A DNA stretch of 64,000 bases, from NCBI GenBank assembly GCA_017792345.1, contig CP051228.1, positions 3,626,148-3,690,147 on the forward strand, in the 5' to 3' direction. Positions 32,303 to 41,813 of this stretch are shown here, in pieces. Position numbers and translations under genes: made by a program. The stretch comes from Mesoflavibacter sp. Lineage in GTDB: Bacteria; Pseudomonadota; Alphaproteobacteria; UBA8366; Aestuariispiraceae. Under the pieces are notes generated by a model. The model made no database searches and was not told the origin of the DNA. It worked only from the letters and a program-made list of their open reading frames with translations. Every line of letters starts with the position of its first letter. The stretch's first letter is position 1.

Positions 32303-32443
32303 CGCGATTTTCTCCCCCGTGTCGCCAGACCTTATCCGACGCCGCCACGGGCCAAAAGGGTTCGTATGGCGTGCCATGGCTTGGCAGTTGCTGCGAAGAC
32401 GTTACAGTTTCCGGCAAAATAGAAAGTCTTGAGGGAGCATGCG

Positions 32444-33958
32444 ATGAATCTGGCGATCTGGTTGGACCGTTCGGCGAAGGCGTTCGGCGACCTGCCTTCC
32501 ATCGGTGTCGGCGGCCGGGTGGTGCGCGACTTCCGGCAAAGCGCGCTCCGGGTCTCGCGATTGGCCGGCGGGCTTCGCAGCCGCCTCGGTCTGTCGACAG
32601 GGGACAATGTCGCCGTCTTCGCGAAAAACGGCCCGGATTACGCCGAAACCCTCTATGCGATCTGGTGGGCCGGCCTTGGCGCGGTGCCGATCAATGGCAA
32701 GCTGCATCAAAGCGAGGTCGCGTTCATCCTGGAGAACTCCCAGGCACGCGCCGTGTTCGTGTCGGACGATCTGGCCGACACCGCCGCACCCGGACTGCCC
32801 GAAGGCGTTCCGATGATTCGCTTCGCCTCCACGGAGCATGAGCGGCTGCTGAGTTCCGACGGGATCGGGCTGTGCGATGTCGGGGCGGACGACCTCGCCT
32901 GGCTGTTCTATACGTCCGGGACAACCGGACGGCCCAAAGGCGCGGTGCTGACCCATCGCAATATCGCCGCCATGACCTGGGCCTATTTCGCATCCATCGA
33001 CCGTCTGCAACCGGGCGGAGCGATCTTGCATGCCGCGCCGATGAGCCATGGTTCGGGCCTTTACATCCTGCCGCATCTGGCCCGTGGCTGCTGTCAGGTG
33101 ACGCCGGAAAGCGGCGGCTTCGATGCGGCGGAGATTTTCGACACGATCGAGCGCTGGCCGGGCACCTCCATGTTCGCGGCGCCGACCATGGTCAATCGCC
33201 TGACCCGGCATGGCGGGCCCAGCCCGACCGGCAATCTGCGGGCGCTGATCTATGGCGGCGGACCGATGTATGTCGAAGACGCGCAGGCCGCGCTGGCGAA
33301 GCTGGGTCCTTGCCTGGTCCAGATTTACGGTCAGGGCGAAAGCCCCATGACCATCACCTGTCTGGAACGTCAGGCCATCGCGGATACGGCGCAGCCGCGC
33401 TATCTGGAGCGTCTGGGATCGGTCGGACTGCCCTTCGCGAATACCGAGGTCCGCGTGGCGGATGCCGACGACAACCCCGTCCCGGTGGGGGAGGCCGGGG
33501 AAATCCTGGCCCGCGGCGACAGTGTGATGAAGGAATACTGGAACAATCCGGAGGCCACGTCGGAAACCCTGCGGGGCGGTTGGCTGCATACCGGGGATGT
33601 CGGAAGGTTCGACGCGGATGGGTATCTGACGCTGATGGACCGGTCCAAGGATCTGGTGATTTCCGGCGGCACGAACATCTATCCGCGCGAGATCGAGGAG
33701 GTGCTGCTGGAACATCCCCATGTCGACGAGGTGTCGGTCATCGGCCGGCGCGACCCGGAATGGGGCGAGGTCGTGGTCGCCTATGTGGTCGGTGCCGCGC
33801 CGCCGGGGGAGTTGGATGCGCTGTGTCTTCAGAAGATCGCGCGGTTCAAACGGCCCAAGGACTATGTATTCGTCGATGCCTTGCCGAAGAACAATTACGG
33901 TAAGGTGCTGAAGACCGAATTAAGGGAACGGGACGCGTCACGTCGGCAAACCGCTTGA
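32444..33958 (+). CDS. Class I adenylate-forming acyl-CoA synthetase
   Basis: A 504-residue AMP-dependent acid-CoA ligase. The P-loop is YTSGTTGRPKGAVLTH, the substrate region IYGQGESPMT, then WLHTGDVGRFDADGYLTLMDRSKD and the terminal Lys in LPKNNYGKVLK. The sequence is closest in feel to the long-chain fatty-acid or feruloyl-type ligases. The ATG at 32444 is 6 nt after GAGGGAG. It faces the CoA-transferase gene across 141 bp, which probably holds both promoters. The acid substrate is unknown. Confidence 0.88.
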   Translation: MNLAIWLDRSAKAFGDLPSIGVGGRVVRDFRQSALRVSRLAGGLRSRLGLSTGDNVAVFAKNGPDYAETLYAIWWAGLGAVPINGKLHQSEVAFILENSQARAVFVSDDLADTAAPGLPEGVPMIRFASTEHERLLSSDGIGLCDVGADDLAWLFYTSGTTGRPKGAVLTHRNIAAMTWAYFASIDRLQPGGAILHAAPMSHGSGLYILPHLARGCCQVTPESGGFDAAEIFDTIERWPGTSMFAAPTMVNRLTRHGGPSPTGNLRALIYGGGPMYVEDAQAALAKLGPCLVQIYGQGESPMTITCLERQAIADTAQPRYLERLGSVGLPFANTEVRVADADDNPVPVGEAGEILARGDSVMKEYWNNPEATSETLRGGWLHTGDVGRFDADGYLTLMDRSKDLVISGGTNIYPREIEEVLLEHPHVDEVSVIGRRDPEWGEVVVAYVVGAAPPGELDALCLQKIARFKRPKDYVFVDALPKNNYGKVLKTELRERDASRRQTA

Positions 33959-34027
33959 AATTTTTCCTATGTCATTGGTCCGTCACGGCAATCCGACAGA
34001 ATGCCGGAACGTGATCAAGGGGGAACC

Positions 34028-34996
34028 ATGACGAACGATACCGAAATGCCGGAAAAGCCGGTTCTGGCCGATATCCCGGATTCCAAGGAACTGCCGTCGG
34101 AACAGACCGTCGACGGCGATGCGGCGAAATCGGAATCGTCCTTTCACGGGACCGGCTTAGATGAACACGAGGAGGCGGTGCGCAGCTTTCAAAGCCGCGA
34201 GTATCCCTACAAGAACCGTATCAGCCGAACAGTCTATGAGCGCCGCAAGGCCAACCTTCAGGTCGAATTGCTGAAGGTCCAGAAATGGACGAAGGAAACC
34301 GGCCAGCGGGTCGTGATCCTGTTCGAAGGCCGAGATGCGGCCGGGAAGGGCGGGACGATCAAGCGCTTCATGGAGCATCTGAACCCACGCGGCGCGCGCG
34401 TCGTCGCGCTGGAAAAGCCGACCGAGGAAGAGCGCGGGCAATGGTACTTTCAGCGCTATATCAAACATTTGCCGACGGCGGGGGAGATCGTTCTGTTCGA
34501 CCGGTCCTGGTATAACCGGGCCGGCGTCGAACGGGTCATGGGGTTCTGCACGCCCATGGAATATCTGGAATTCATGCGCCAGACCCCGCAATTGGAGCGG
34601 ATGCTGGTGAACAGCGGCATTCGTCTGTTCAAATACTGGTTCTCCGTCACGCAGGACGAGCAGCTGCGCCGCTTCGAAATGCGCGAGACCGATCCGCTGA
34701 AACAATGGAAGCTGTCGCCGATCGACAAGGTCGCCGTGTCCAAATGGGACGACTATACTGAGGCGAAGGAGGCGATGTTCTTCTATACCGACACGGCGGA
34801 CGCGCCTTGGACGGTGATCAAATCGAACGACAAGAAGCGCGCGCGCCTGAACTGCATGACCCACTTCCTGCACCACCTTCCCTATGCCGGGAAGGACAGG
34901 AAGGTGCTGAAGGAGCCGGATCCGCGTATTGTCGGACCGGCCAGCCACCTGATTGGCCATAGCGATCACGTCTTCGGGGAAGCCTTGCACGTCTAA
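34028..34996 (+). CDS. ppk2: Polyphosphate kinase 2 family protein
   Basis: A 322-residue PPK2 (class I type) enzyme, which transfers phosphate between polyphosphate and nucleoside di- or monophosphates. Walker A is FEGRDAAGKGGTIKRF, the lid region GARVVALEKPTEEERGQWYFQRY, and Walker B LFDRSWYNRAGVERVMGF. An acidic N-terminal extension of about 45 residues precedes the core. GGGGGAA lies directly before the chosen ATG at 34028; an in-frame ATG 9 codons earlier lacks such a site. It stands alone between the acyl-CoA ligase and MBL genes. Confidence 0.93.
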   Translation: MTNDTEMPEKPVLADIPDSKELPSEQTVDGDAAKSESSFHGTGLDEHEEAVRSFQSREYPYKNRISRTVYERRKANLQVELLKVQKWTKETGQRVVILFEGRDAAGKGGTIKRFMEHLNPRGARVVALEKPTEEERGQWYFQRYIKHLPTAGEIVLFDRSWYNRAGVERVMGFCTPMEYLEFMRQTPQLERMLVNSGIRLFKYWFSVTQDEQLRRFEMRETDPLKQWKLSPIDKVAVSKWDDYTEAKEAMFFYTDTADAPWTVIKSNDKKRARLNCMTHFLHHLPYAGKDRKVLKEPDPRIVGPASHLIGHSDHVFGEALHV

Positions 34997-35049
34997 ACCG
35001 CACATCGGAACGGTTGAGACTGGGCGCCGCGCAGGCTACATCCTTGGTC

Positions 35050-35697
35050 ATGAAAGCCGTCATCGTCCCCGTCACGCCGTTTCAGCAGAACTGCACCGTC
35101 ATCTGGTGCCCCGATACGATGAAGGGCGCCGTCGTCGATCCGGGCGGTGAAATCGACCGCATCCTCGCCGCTGCTCAGCAGAACGGGGTGACCATCGAAA
35201 AGGTCCTGCTGACCCACGGTCATCTCGATCATTGCAGCGCTGCCCGTGTTCTGGCCGACCGCCTTTCCGTCCCGCTGGAAGGGCCGCATGAGGAAGACCG
35301 GTTCTGGATCGACCGCCTGAAAGAGGATTGCGCCCGCTACGGTTTTCCAGAGACCGAAGCCTTTGCGTCAGACCGTTGGCTGATCGAAGGCGACACGGTC
35401 ACCGTCGGAAACCGTGTTCTGGATGTCTATCATTGCCCAGGTCACACGCCGGGCCATGTCGTCTTTCACGACCGCGAGGCCGGGATCGCCTGGGTCGGGG
35501 ACGTTCTGTTCCAGGGCTCGGTCGGGCGCAGCGACTTTCCGCGCGGCGACGGGCCGACCCTGGTTCGGTCGATTGTCGAAAAGCTTTGGCCGCTGGGCGA
35601 CGAAACGGTCTTCATTCCGGGCCACGGGCCCTATTCGACATTCGGCGAGGAACGCCGGTCGAACCCCTTCGTCGCCGATCACGTGGTCGGCGGGTAG
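35050..35697 (+). CDS. MBL-fold hydrolase (YcbL/glyoxalase II-like)
   Basis: A 215-residue metallo-beta-lactamase-fold protein with the metal site THGHLDHCSAA (His56, His58, Asp60, His61) and later ligands in CPGHTPGHVVF, WVGDVLF and IPGHGPYSTFG. It lacks the C-terminal helical domain of true glyoxalase II and matches the short YcbL-type hydrolases. The opening MKAVIVPVTPFQQNC is typical of that group, which fixed the start. It converges on a DUF2794 gene with 3 bp between the two stops. Confidence 0.9.
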   Translation: MKAVIVPVTPFQQNCTVIWCPDTMKGAVVDPGGEIDRILAAAQQNGVTIEKVLLTHGHLDHCSAARVLADRLSVPLEGPHEEDRFWIDRLKEDCARYGFPETEAFASDRWLIEGDTVTVGNRVLDVYHCPGHTPGHVVFHDREAGIAWVGDVLFQGSVGRSDFPRGDGPTLVRSIVEKLWPLGDETVFIPGHGPYSTFGEERRSNPFVADHVVGG

Positions 35698-35700
35698 CGG

Positions 35701-36042
35701 TTACGCATCGACGAGGCGCAGTTTCTTTTCCAGAACCTTCAGGACATCCGGCAATTCGCGCCCCCGCTTCACGGTCTGGCCGCCGGTGCGGATGATGAAT
35801 TCCCAATGCTTGCCGTTGCGGCGCTTGGCGATCGCATAGATCGGGGTTTCATGGGTATGCCGGAAGATCGAGAAAACGGCGACGGGGCCGTTGAAATCGA
35901 TGGCGTAGTCGCGCCATTCGCCGGTGGCGACGCGCCTGGAATACATATCCAGAAGTAGCCGCAGTTCGGATTGATCGAAATACACCCTTTGTTTGCCCGC
36001 GCCTCGGCGGCGGTACTCGGAGAAATCGATCAGCTCCGTCAT
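35701..36042 (-). CDS. DUF2794 family protein
   Basis: A 113-residue protein beginning ELIDFSEYRRR and containing VYFDQSELRLLLDMYSRRVA, DYAIDFNGPVAVFSIFRHT and IYAIAKRRNGK, the pattern of DUF2794, a family confined to alphaproteobacteria and of unknown function. No signal peptide or membrane segment is present, so it is probably cytoplasmic. It ends 3 bp from the convergent MBL gene. Confidence 0.8.
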   Translation of the reverse strand: MTELIDFSEYRRRGAGKQRVYFDQSELRLLLDMYSRRVATGEWRDYAIDFNGPVAVFSIFRHTHETPIYAIAKRRNGKHWEFIIRTGGQTVKRGRELPDVLKVLEKKLRLVDA

Positions 36043-36131
36043 CGGCCTCGCATCCGTCGATGGGTCCTAGCGGAAAGCCTACCCTAATTCGGGATGGTCA
36101 CGGAAGCGTCAAAATAATGACCGCCGGTCGG

Positions 36132-36485
36132 TCAGTTGATGGTGCGCTGCTGATAGCCGTAGGGATTGGGGCGCTCGAAGCAGTTCACGGTGCCCAGCGT
36201 GCGATAGCAATAGAGCGGGGCCTCGATCACCTCTTCCTTTTCCGGGCGGCAGAGCGGGCCCTTGTCCCGGCTCTTGCGAATCGTGTCGCAATCCAGGCCG
36301 GTCACGGCACTGGCGATCAGGTCCGTCGGGGTCTTGTCTTCGGCGATGATGACGGCACCGGAGGCCATAATGGCGGTCGCGGGCGTGATCAACTCGCTGC
36401 CGCCGCCGCATGCGCTTAACAGAACCGTCAGGCCGAAAAGTGGGGCGAGCAGGGATGTTTTACGGGCTGTGGCGCGCAGGGGCAT
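36132..36485 (-). CDS. Small putative lipoprotein
   Basis: A 117-residue protein with a lipoprotein signal: basic start, hydrophobic core and lipobox LLSAC with the lipidated Cys at about residue 26. The mature part is about 90 residues and carries four further Cys, in LDCDT, PLCRP, YCYR and NCFER, which could form two disulfides in the periplasm. I do not recognise the family. The gene is divergent from the thioredoxin-like gene. Its coding character is good and GC content normal. Confidence 0.65.
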   Translation of the reverse strand: MPLRATARKTSLLAPLFGLTVLLSACGGGSELITPATAIMASGAVIIAEDKTPTDLIASAVTGLDCDTIRKSRDKGPLCRPEKEEVIEAPLYCYRTLGTVNCFERPNPYGYQQRTIN

Positions 36486-36638
36486 GTATCGGTGCTCCGG
36501 TAATCAGATCGTCCAGATTTCGCCACAATGTTTAGCAAGAACCGGGCCATTACCCTGTTAGGTCGGAGCGGCATTGCGATCCGTGAGGCCAATGCGTACA
36601 AAGGCCCACGGATTTCAAGGATTTTCCAGGAGGACGAA

Positions 36639-37190
36639 ATGGCAGCGGTGTCGCCGAATACGCCCCTCGGCACGGAAGCCCCATCCTTCGCCCTGCCGGA
36701 CCCGGCCGGGGTCGTGCATAGGCTGGACGCCTTGCGCGGCAAGAACGGGACGGTTGTTGCCTTCATCTGCAACCATTGCCCCTATGTCGTCGCGGTCGCG
36801 GATCGCCTTGCCCCGGCTGCCCGGGATCTGCGGAGTCGGGATATCGGTTTCGTCGCGATCATGTCGAATGACTGGACGGCCTATCCCCAGGACGCGCCGG
36901 AGCGCATGGTGGACTTCGCCACGCGCTATGGCTTTGACTTCCCGTATCTGATCGACGAAAGCCAAGAGATCGCAAAGGCTTATGGCGCGGTCTGCACACC
37001 GGACTTCTTCGGGTTCGATGCGAATCTGAAGTTGGTCTATCGCGGCCGGTTGGACGAAAGCGCCCGGATGCCGGGTCCGAAAAACGCCAAGCGCGACCTG
37101 GTCGACGCGATGATCGCGGTGGCTTCGGGACAGCCCGCGCCGACGGATCAGCCGTCCGCGATGGGCTGTTCGATTAAATGGCGTGGATAA
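36639..37190 (+). CDS. Thioredoxin family protein (redoxin/AhpC-TSA fold)
   Basis: A 183-residue thioredoxin-fold protein with GTEAPSFALPDPAG near the start, the redox pair as CNHCPYV (about 47-53) and VCTPDFFGFD later. The CNHCP motif is that of the cytosolic thiol-disulfide proteins of the AhpC/TSA-like family. AGGAGG lies 7 nt before the ATG at 36639; the upstream frame back to 36528 was left out because the fold begins here. No signal peptide is seen. Confidence 0.87.
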   Translation: MAAVSPNTPLGTEAPSFALPDPAGVVHRLDALRGKNGTVVAFICNHCPYVVAVADRLAPAARDLRSRDIGFVAIMSNDWTAYPQDAPERMVDFATRYGFDFPYLIDESQEIAKAYGAVCTPDFFGFDANLKLVYRGRLDESARMPGPKNAKRDLVDAMIAVASGQPAPTDQPSAMGCSIKWRG

Positions 37191-37255
37191 AACCGGTCGT
37201 CTCGCCTAAATAGGGCGGTCAAGACGCGTTACTTTGCAGCGGAGAGCGGAAACCC

Positions 37256-37906
37256 GTGGCCGATATTTTCAATGAGATCGATGAAGAACTGCGCAAGGAC
37301 AAGGCGCAGGAGTGGTGGGGCCGGTACGGCAAGTTCGTGATCGGTGCCTGTGTGGTCGTGGTCGCGGCCGCCGGTGGTTACACCTGGTTCGAACAGCAGC
37401 GCACCGCCGAACTGCGCGAATTGGCGGATCGTTACGGCCATGCGCTGACCCAGGCCGATGCCGGCGAGACCGATCCGGCCCTGGCGGCCCTGCAATCCCT
37501 GTCGCAGGAAGCGGACGGCGAAGGCATCGCCATGATCGCCAGTTTCCAGCGTGCGGGCATTCTGGCGGATCAGGACCGTCATGCCGAGGCGGCCGAGGTC
37601 TATGCAGCCGTGGCGGCGGATGACGGCGTCGACCCGTTGTATCGCGGCCTGGCTGAATTGAAGGCGATCCTGCATCGTTCCGTCGCCGGGGAAGACACGG
37701 CAGCGCTGCTGACCGAGATCGAACCCCTGACGCTCGACGGCGAACCGTGGCGCTATTCGGCGCGCATGGTTGCCGCGTCTCTGGCGATGGGAACCGGCGA
37801 CATGGAAAAGGCCAAAGCCTATCTGACCCAAGTTTCGGATGACGACGACGCGCCCAACAGCGCCAGAACGCAGGCCGTCGAAATTCTGCAAGCCATTGGG
37901 TCTTAA
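37256..37906 (+). CDS. Ancillary membrane TPR protein (YfgM-like)
   Basis: A 216-residue protein with a cytoplasmic N-terminus (MADIFNEIDEELRKDKAQEWWGRYG), one membrane segment (about 26-44) and a periplasmic region of tetratricopeptide-like helices. This matches YfgM/TPR_21 proteins, which sit next to bamB in many proteobacteria and help outer-membrane protein passage at the Sec translocon. Translation starts at a GTG. It is 12 bp ahead of the BamB-like gene and in line with der, the usual order. Confidence 0.88.
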   Translation: MADIFNEIDEELRKDKAQEWWGRYGKFVIGACVVVVAAAGGYTWFEQQRTAELRELADRYGHALTQADAGETDPALAALQSLSQEADGEGIAMIASFQRAGILADQDRHAEAAEVYAAVAADDGVDPLYRGLAELKAILHRSVAGEDTAALLTEIEPLTLDGEPWRYSARMVAASLAMGTGDMEKAKAYLTQVSDDDDAPNSARTQAVEILQAIGS

Positions 37907-37918
37907 GGTGGAAGTCTA

Positions 37919-39247
37919 ATGCATCGCATGAAGTATTTGCGCCCGATTGCACCGCTGCTTGCCGCCGGCTTGTTCCTCGGGGGCTGCGACTGGTTCGGCG
38001 AAAGCGACGCACCGCCGCTGCCGGGTACCCGTATCGCGGTCATGGTGGTGGATTCCGACGCGGAGCCGGATCCGCGCCTGGCGGATCTTCGGGTGAAACT
38101 GCCTGCGCCCTATGCCAATGACGCCTGGCCGCAGGGCGGTGGCTATCCCGATCACGCGATGCATCATCTGGAGGCCAACGAGCTTCTGAGCGAAGCTTGG
38201 CGGGTCTCGATCGGCAGCGGATCGGATGGCGACCGTCGCCTCCTGTCCGGTCCGGTCGTCGCCGAAAATCGTGTCTACACGATGGATTCGGATTTTGAGA
38301 TCCGCGCGTTCGACGCCGTTTCGGGCAAGAGGATCTGGAGCTTCGAGCCGGAAATCCCCGACGAGGACGACGAGGCGTTCGGTGGCGGTATCGCCTATGC
38401 CGACCGCATGATCTTCGTGACGACCGGTTATGCCCACGTGTTTGCCCTGAACGCCGAAACGGGACAGTTGATCTGGGATCAGAAGGCGCCGGGCCCGATC
38501 CGCGCCGCGCCGTCGATCGGCGAGGGCAAGGTGCTGGCCATTTCCATCGACAACCGCGTCACGGCCTTCAATGCCGATACGGGCGAGGAAATCTGGTTCC
38601 ATGCCGGCTTCGCCGAAACGGCGGGACTGCTGGGCGGGGCGAGTGCCGCCGTGTCCGAACGCACCGCCGTCGTGCCCTATTCGTCGGGCGAGATCTATTC
38701 GCTGCGCCTGTCCACCGGCCGGGCGAATTGGTCCGACAGCCTGGTATCCGTGCGCCGAATCGATGCCCTGGCCTCCCTGGCCGATATCCGCGGGCGCCCG
38801 ATCGTCGACCGCGGCGTGGTCTATGCCATCAGCCATGGCGGGCGCATGGTCGCGCTGGATCTGGCATCCGGGTCGCGTGCCTGGGACCGCCGGATCGGCG
38901 GCACCCAAACCCCGTGGATCGCCGGCGAGTTCCTTTATGTCATAACGTCCGACCAGACCGTCCTGTGTATGACGCGGCGCGGCGGGCGTGTTCGCTGGGC
39001 GACGCCTTTGCCGAATTTCGAGGATCCGGAAGACCTCGAAGATCCGATCACCTGGTCCGGCCCCGTTCTGGTGTCCGACCGGCTTCTAATCGGGAATTCG
39101 ATGGGAGAGTTGTGGTCAATTTCCCCTTATGACGGCAAGCCGCTGGGGCGGATCGATCTGGGCGACCCGATCTATGTGCCGCCGATCGTCGCGAACGGCA
39201 CCGTTTATGTTCAGACCGATGACGGCGTTCTGATCGCCCTTCGGTAA
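37919..39247 (+). CDS. bamB: Outer membrane assembly lipoprotein BamB-like (PQQ beta-propeller)
   Basis: A 442-residue lipoprotein: signal peptide with lipobox FLGGC (Cys at about 23) followed by repeated propeller blades with the VYTMDSDFEIRAFDAVSGKR and GKVLAISIDNRVTAFNADTGE type of PQQ-like motif. BamB is a scaffold of the BAM complex that inserts outer-membrane beta-barrels. It lies between the YfgM-like gene and der, as in other alphaproteobacteria. AAGGTGGA precedes the ATG. Confidence 0.9.
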   Translation: MHRMKYLRPIAPLLAAGLFLGGCDWFGESDAPPLPGTRIAVMVVDSDAEPDPRLADLRVKLPAPYANDAWPQGGGYPDHAMHHLEANELLSEAWRVSIGSGSDGDRRLLSGPVVAENRVYTMDSDFEIRAFDAVSGKRIWSFEPEIPDEDDEAFGGGIAYADRMIFVTTGYAHVFALNAETGQLIWDQKAPGPIRAAPSIGEGKVLAISIDNRVTAFNADTGEEIWFHAGFAETAGLLGGASAAVSERTAVVPYSSGEIYSLRLSTGRANWSDSLVSVRRIDALASLADIRGRPIVDRGVVYAISHGGRMVALDLASGSRAWDRRIGGTQTPWIAGEFLYVITSDQTVLCMTRRGGRVRWATPLPNFEDPEDLEDPITWSGPVLVSDRLLIGNSMGELWSISPYDGKPLGRIDLGDPIYVPPIVANGTVYVQTDDGVLIALR

Positions 39248-39266
39248 CGCGTAGAAAGCTGGAATC

Positions 39267-40691
39267 ATGGCTGTTGTTGCCATTGTTGGCCGACCGAATG
39301 TCGGCAAATCGACGCTGTTCAACCGTCTGGTTGGCAAGCGCCTCGCCATTGTTGACGACACCCCGGGCGTGACCCGCGACCGTCGGGAAGGCGAGGGGCG
39401 GATCGCCGATATGCGCTTCCGTATCCTGGATACCGCCGGATTCGAAGACGCCTATGACGACAGCCTGGAAGCCCGCATGCGCCGCCAGACGGAGCAGGCG
39501 ATCGCAGAGGCCGATGTCGCGCTGTTGCTGATCGATGCCCGCGCCGGGGTGACGCCGCTGGATGAGCGATTCGCCGCGCTGCTGCGCAAGGGCCGCACGC
39601 CGGTTCTGTTGCTGGCCAATAAATGCGAAGGCCGGGCCGGTCAGCCGGGCCTGATGGAAGCCTATTCCCTGGGCTTCGGTGATCCGATTCCGGTTTCCGC
39701 CGAACATGGCGAGGGCCTGGGCGACCTCTACGATGCGCTGCATGAGCATATCGGCCTGGGCGAGGCCGAGCCGGTCGCCGAGGCGGAACTGTTCCGCCCC
39801 GAGCTCGATGTGACGTTGAGCGACGATCCGGAGGCCGAGAACGACGCGCCGCCGGAAGCCGGTACGCCCGAGCGGCCGCTGCAACTCGCCATCGTTGGGC
39901 GGCCGAATGTCGGCAAGTCGACGCTGATCAACCGCTATCTGGGCGAAGATCGCCTGCTGACCGGGCCCGAGGCCGGGATCACGCGGGATTCCATCGCCGT
40001 CGACTGGACCTGGAAGGGCAAGAATGTCCGTCTGGTCGACACGGCCGGTCTGCGCCGCCGCGCCCGGGTGACGGAAAAGGTGGAGAAACTCTCCGCCGCC
40101 GATACCCGCCGCGCCATCGATTTCGCCGAAGTCGTCGTCCTGCTGCTGGATGCCGACGACATGCTGGAGAAGCAGGACCTGACCATCGCCCGGCAGGTCA
40201 TCGACGAGGGCAGGGCGCTGATCGTCGCCGCGAACAAGTGGGACGCGGTGAAGGATCGCGAGGCGGCCCTGCAAAAGCTGCGCGACCGGTTGCAGACCTC
40301 TCTGACCCAGTTGCGTGGTGTGCCGGTGGTGACCCTGTCCGCAAAGGAGGGGCGCAATCTGGATAAGCTGCTGTCCGAGGCGTTCCGCATTCACGCCCTT
40401 TGGAACAAGCGGATTTCGACGGCGAAGCTGAACCAATGGCTGGAAGGCATGGTCGCGACCCATCCGCCGCCCCTGTCCAAGGGCCGACGGATCAAGATCC
40501 GCTACATGACCCAGGCCAAGACGCGCCCGCCGACCTTCGCGATCTTCGCGTCCCAGGCGGAAAACCTGCCGGAGGCCTATATTCGCTATCTCAGCAACGG
40601 GCTGCGGTCGGATTTCGGCCTGGACGGCGTGCCGTTGCGGTTGCATATCCGACAGGGTAAGAACCCATTCCAACCCACCAAACGACGATGA
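39267..40691 (+). CDS. der: Ribosome biogenesis GTPase Der (EngA)
   Basis: A 474-residue GTPase with two G domains and a C-terminal KH-like domain. The first P-loop is GRPNVGKST (about 8-16) and the second GRPNVGKST at about 212-220; DTPGVTR and DTAGLRRR are the two G3/switch regions, with NKCE and NKWD as G4 motifs. Between the domains is an acidic Glu/Asp/Pro-rich linker (about 165-205). Der is essential for 50S assembly. It ends 7 bp before a small lipoprotein gene. Confidence 0.97.
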   Translation: MAVVAIVGRPNVGKSTLFNRLVGKRLAIVDDTPGVTRDRREGEGRIADMRFRILDTAGFEDAYDDSLEARMRRQTEQAIAEADVALLLIDARAGVTPLDERFAALLRKGRTPVLLLANKCEGRAGQPGLMEAYSLGFGDPIPVSAEHGEGLGDLYDALHEHIGLGEAEPVAEAELFRPELDVTLSDDPEAENDAPPEAGTPERPLQLAIVGRPNVGKSTLINRYLGEDRLLTGPEAGITRDSIAVDWTWKGKNVRLVDTAGLRRRARVTEKVEKLSAADTRRAIDFAEVVVLLLDADDMLEKQDLTIARQVIDEGRALIVAANKWDAVKDREAALQKLRDRLQTSLTQLRGVPVVTLSAKEGRNLDKLLSEAFRIHALWNKRISTAKLNQWLEGMVATHPPPLSKGRRIKIRYMTQAKTRPPTFAIFASQAENLPEAYIRYLSNGLRSDFGLDGVPLRLHIRQGKNPFQPTKRR

Positions 40692-40698
40692 GGCAGTG

Positions 40699-41121
40699 AT
40701 GCGGAACGACGGGCGGCACTACGGATTGGCGGTATTGGGCCTGGTCGGCCTGTTGGCGCTGTCGGCCTGCGACACGGTACAGGGGGCGAAACTGTTCACC
40801 CCGACCTCCACCAAATATGACGGGGCCTGGATCGGTCTGATGACCCTGGGCCTGCGCCAGCAGGAATGCCGCCTGCGGCGCGGCGGCCTGCGCGTCCGGG
40901 TCGAGGGCGGGCAGATGGAAGGCGTGGCGCGGTTCGATACGACCGAGGGCGAATTCGAAGGTATCGTCGACCAGGACGGCAGCATCCGCTATGCCACTCT
41001 GACCGGCCAATACGCCAAGGACGATGTCGTATTCACCGGCACCTTCGGCGAAGACACCGCCAAGGGCATCTGGCAGAACAAGGTCTGCCGCGGCGAATGG
41101 GAAATGAAAAAGGCGCGGTAA
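40699..41121 (+). CDS. Putative lipoprotein of unknown function
   Basis: A 140-residue protein with a lipoprotein signal ending LALSAC (Cys at about 23) and a mature domain rich in beta strands: TKYDGAWIGLM ... VEGGQMEGVARFDTTEGEFEGIVDQDG ... GTFGEDTAKGIW. The repeated G--F/V-G pattern suggests a small antiparallel beta barrel. Three Cys (lipobox, QQECR and KVCRG) are visible. The ATG at 40699 was preferred to the GTG three bases earlier because GAGG lies 5 nt upstream. It is coupled to der and converges on the SDR gene. Confidence 0.7.
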   Translation: MRNDGRHYGLAVLGLVGLLALSACDTVQGAKLFTPTSTKYDGAWIGLMTLGLRQQECRLRRGGLRVRVEGGQMEGVARFDTTEGEFEGIVDQDGSIRYATLTGQYAKDDVVFTGTFGEDTAKGIWQNKVCRGEWEMKKAR

Positions 41122-41130
41122 GCGGCCTTA

Positions 41131-41805
41131 CTAAACTGCAGCTTCCACGAAGAGATCGGTGATCCCCGCATCTTCCGGGTCGATCTGGGTGTCGGGCGGT
41201 TCGCCGGGATAGGCTTCCTGACGCAGTTTGGTGGCCATCGGGCCGGGGTCGATCAGGTGGGCCTCGACCGGGGATTTGGCGAGTTCCAGGGCATAGCACT
41301 TCACCAGCGCATCCAACCCGGCCTTGGAGACGGCGTAGACGCTCCAGAAAGCCTTCGGGACCGATCCGGCTTCGCAGGTCGGGAAAATCGCCCGACCTGA
41401 ATCGGACAGGCGCAGCAACGGGTCGAAGGCGCGGATCAGGCGCTGATTGACGGTCAGGTTCAGGAACAGGGTGCGGTCCCAGGTCTTGGCGTCGATATGG
41501 TGGGCGGGCGACAGGACGCCCAACTGCGCGGCGGCGCCGACCAGAATATCCAGCTTGCCGAAACGCTGATGGATCGAGGCCGCGACCATGTCGATCTTGT
41601 CGGCTTCATAGAGGTCCAGCGGGGCCAGCGTCGCCTGGCCGCCCGCGGCGCGGATCGCGTCGTCGACCTCTTCCAGCCCGCCCTGGGTGCGGGCGATCAG
41701 GATCACATGGGCGCCCTCGGCGGCAAAGCGTTTGGCAACGGCGGCGCCAAGGCCGCGGCTCGCGCCCGTCACCAGGGCGAGACGGCCTTCAAGACGTTTG
41801 GACAT
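41131..41805 (-). CDS. Short-chain dehydrogenase/reductase
   Basis: A 224-residue SDR with the NAD(P)-binding TGASRGLG (about 14-21), the catalytic Tyr and Lys in YAVSK (about 161-165), and a Thr in place of the usual catalytic Ser region (IFPTCEAG). It lies directly downstream of purF, a common position for this SDR in alphaproteobacteria. The substrate is unknown. The Arg in IARTQGG after beta-2 suggests NADP(H). Confidence 0.88.
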   Translation of the reverse strand: MSKRLEGRLALVTGASRGLGAAVAKRFAAEGAHVILIARTQGGLEEVDDAIRAAGGQATLAPLDLYEADKIDMVAASIHQRFGKLDILVGAAAQLGVLSPAHHIDAKTWDRTLFLNLTVNQRLIRAFDPLLRLSDSGRAIFPTCEAGSVPKAFWSVYAVSKAGLDALVKCYALELAKSPVEAHLIDPGPMATKLRQEAYPGEPPDTQIDPEDAGITDLFVEAAV

Positions 41806-41813
41806 GGGAAACC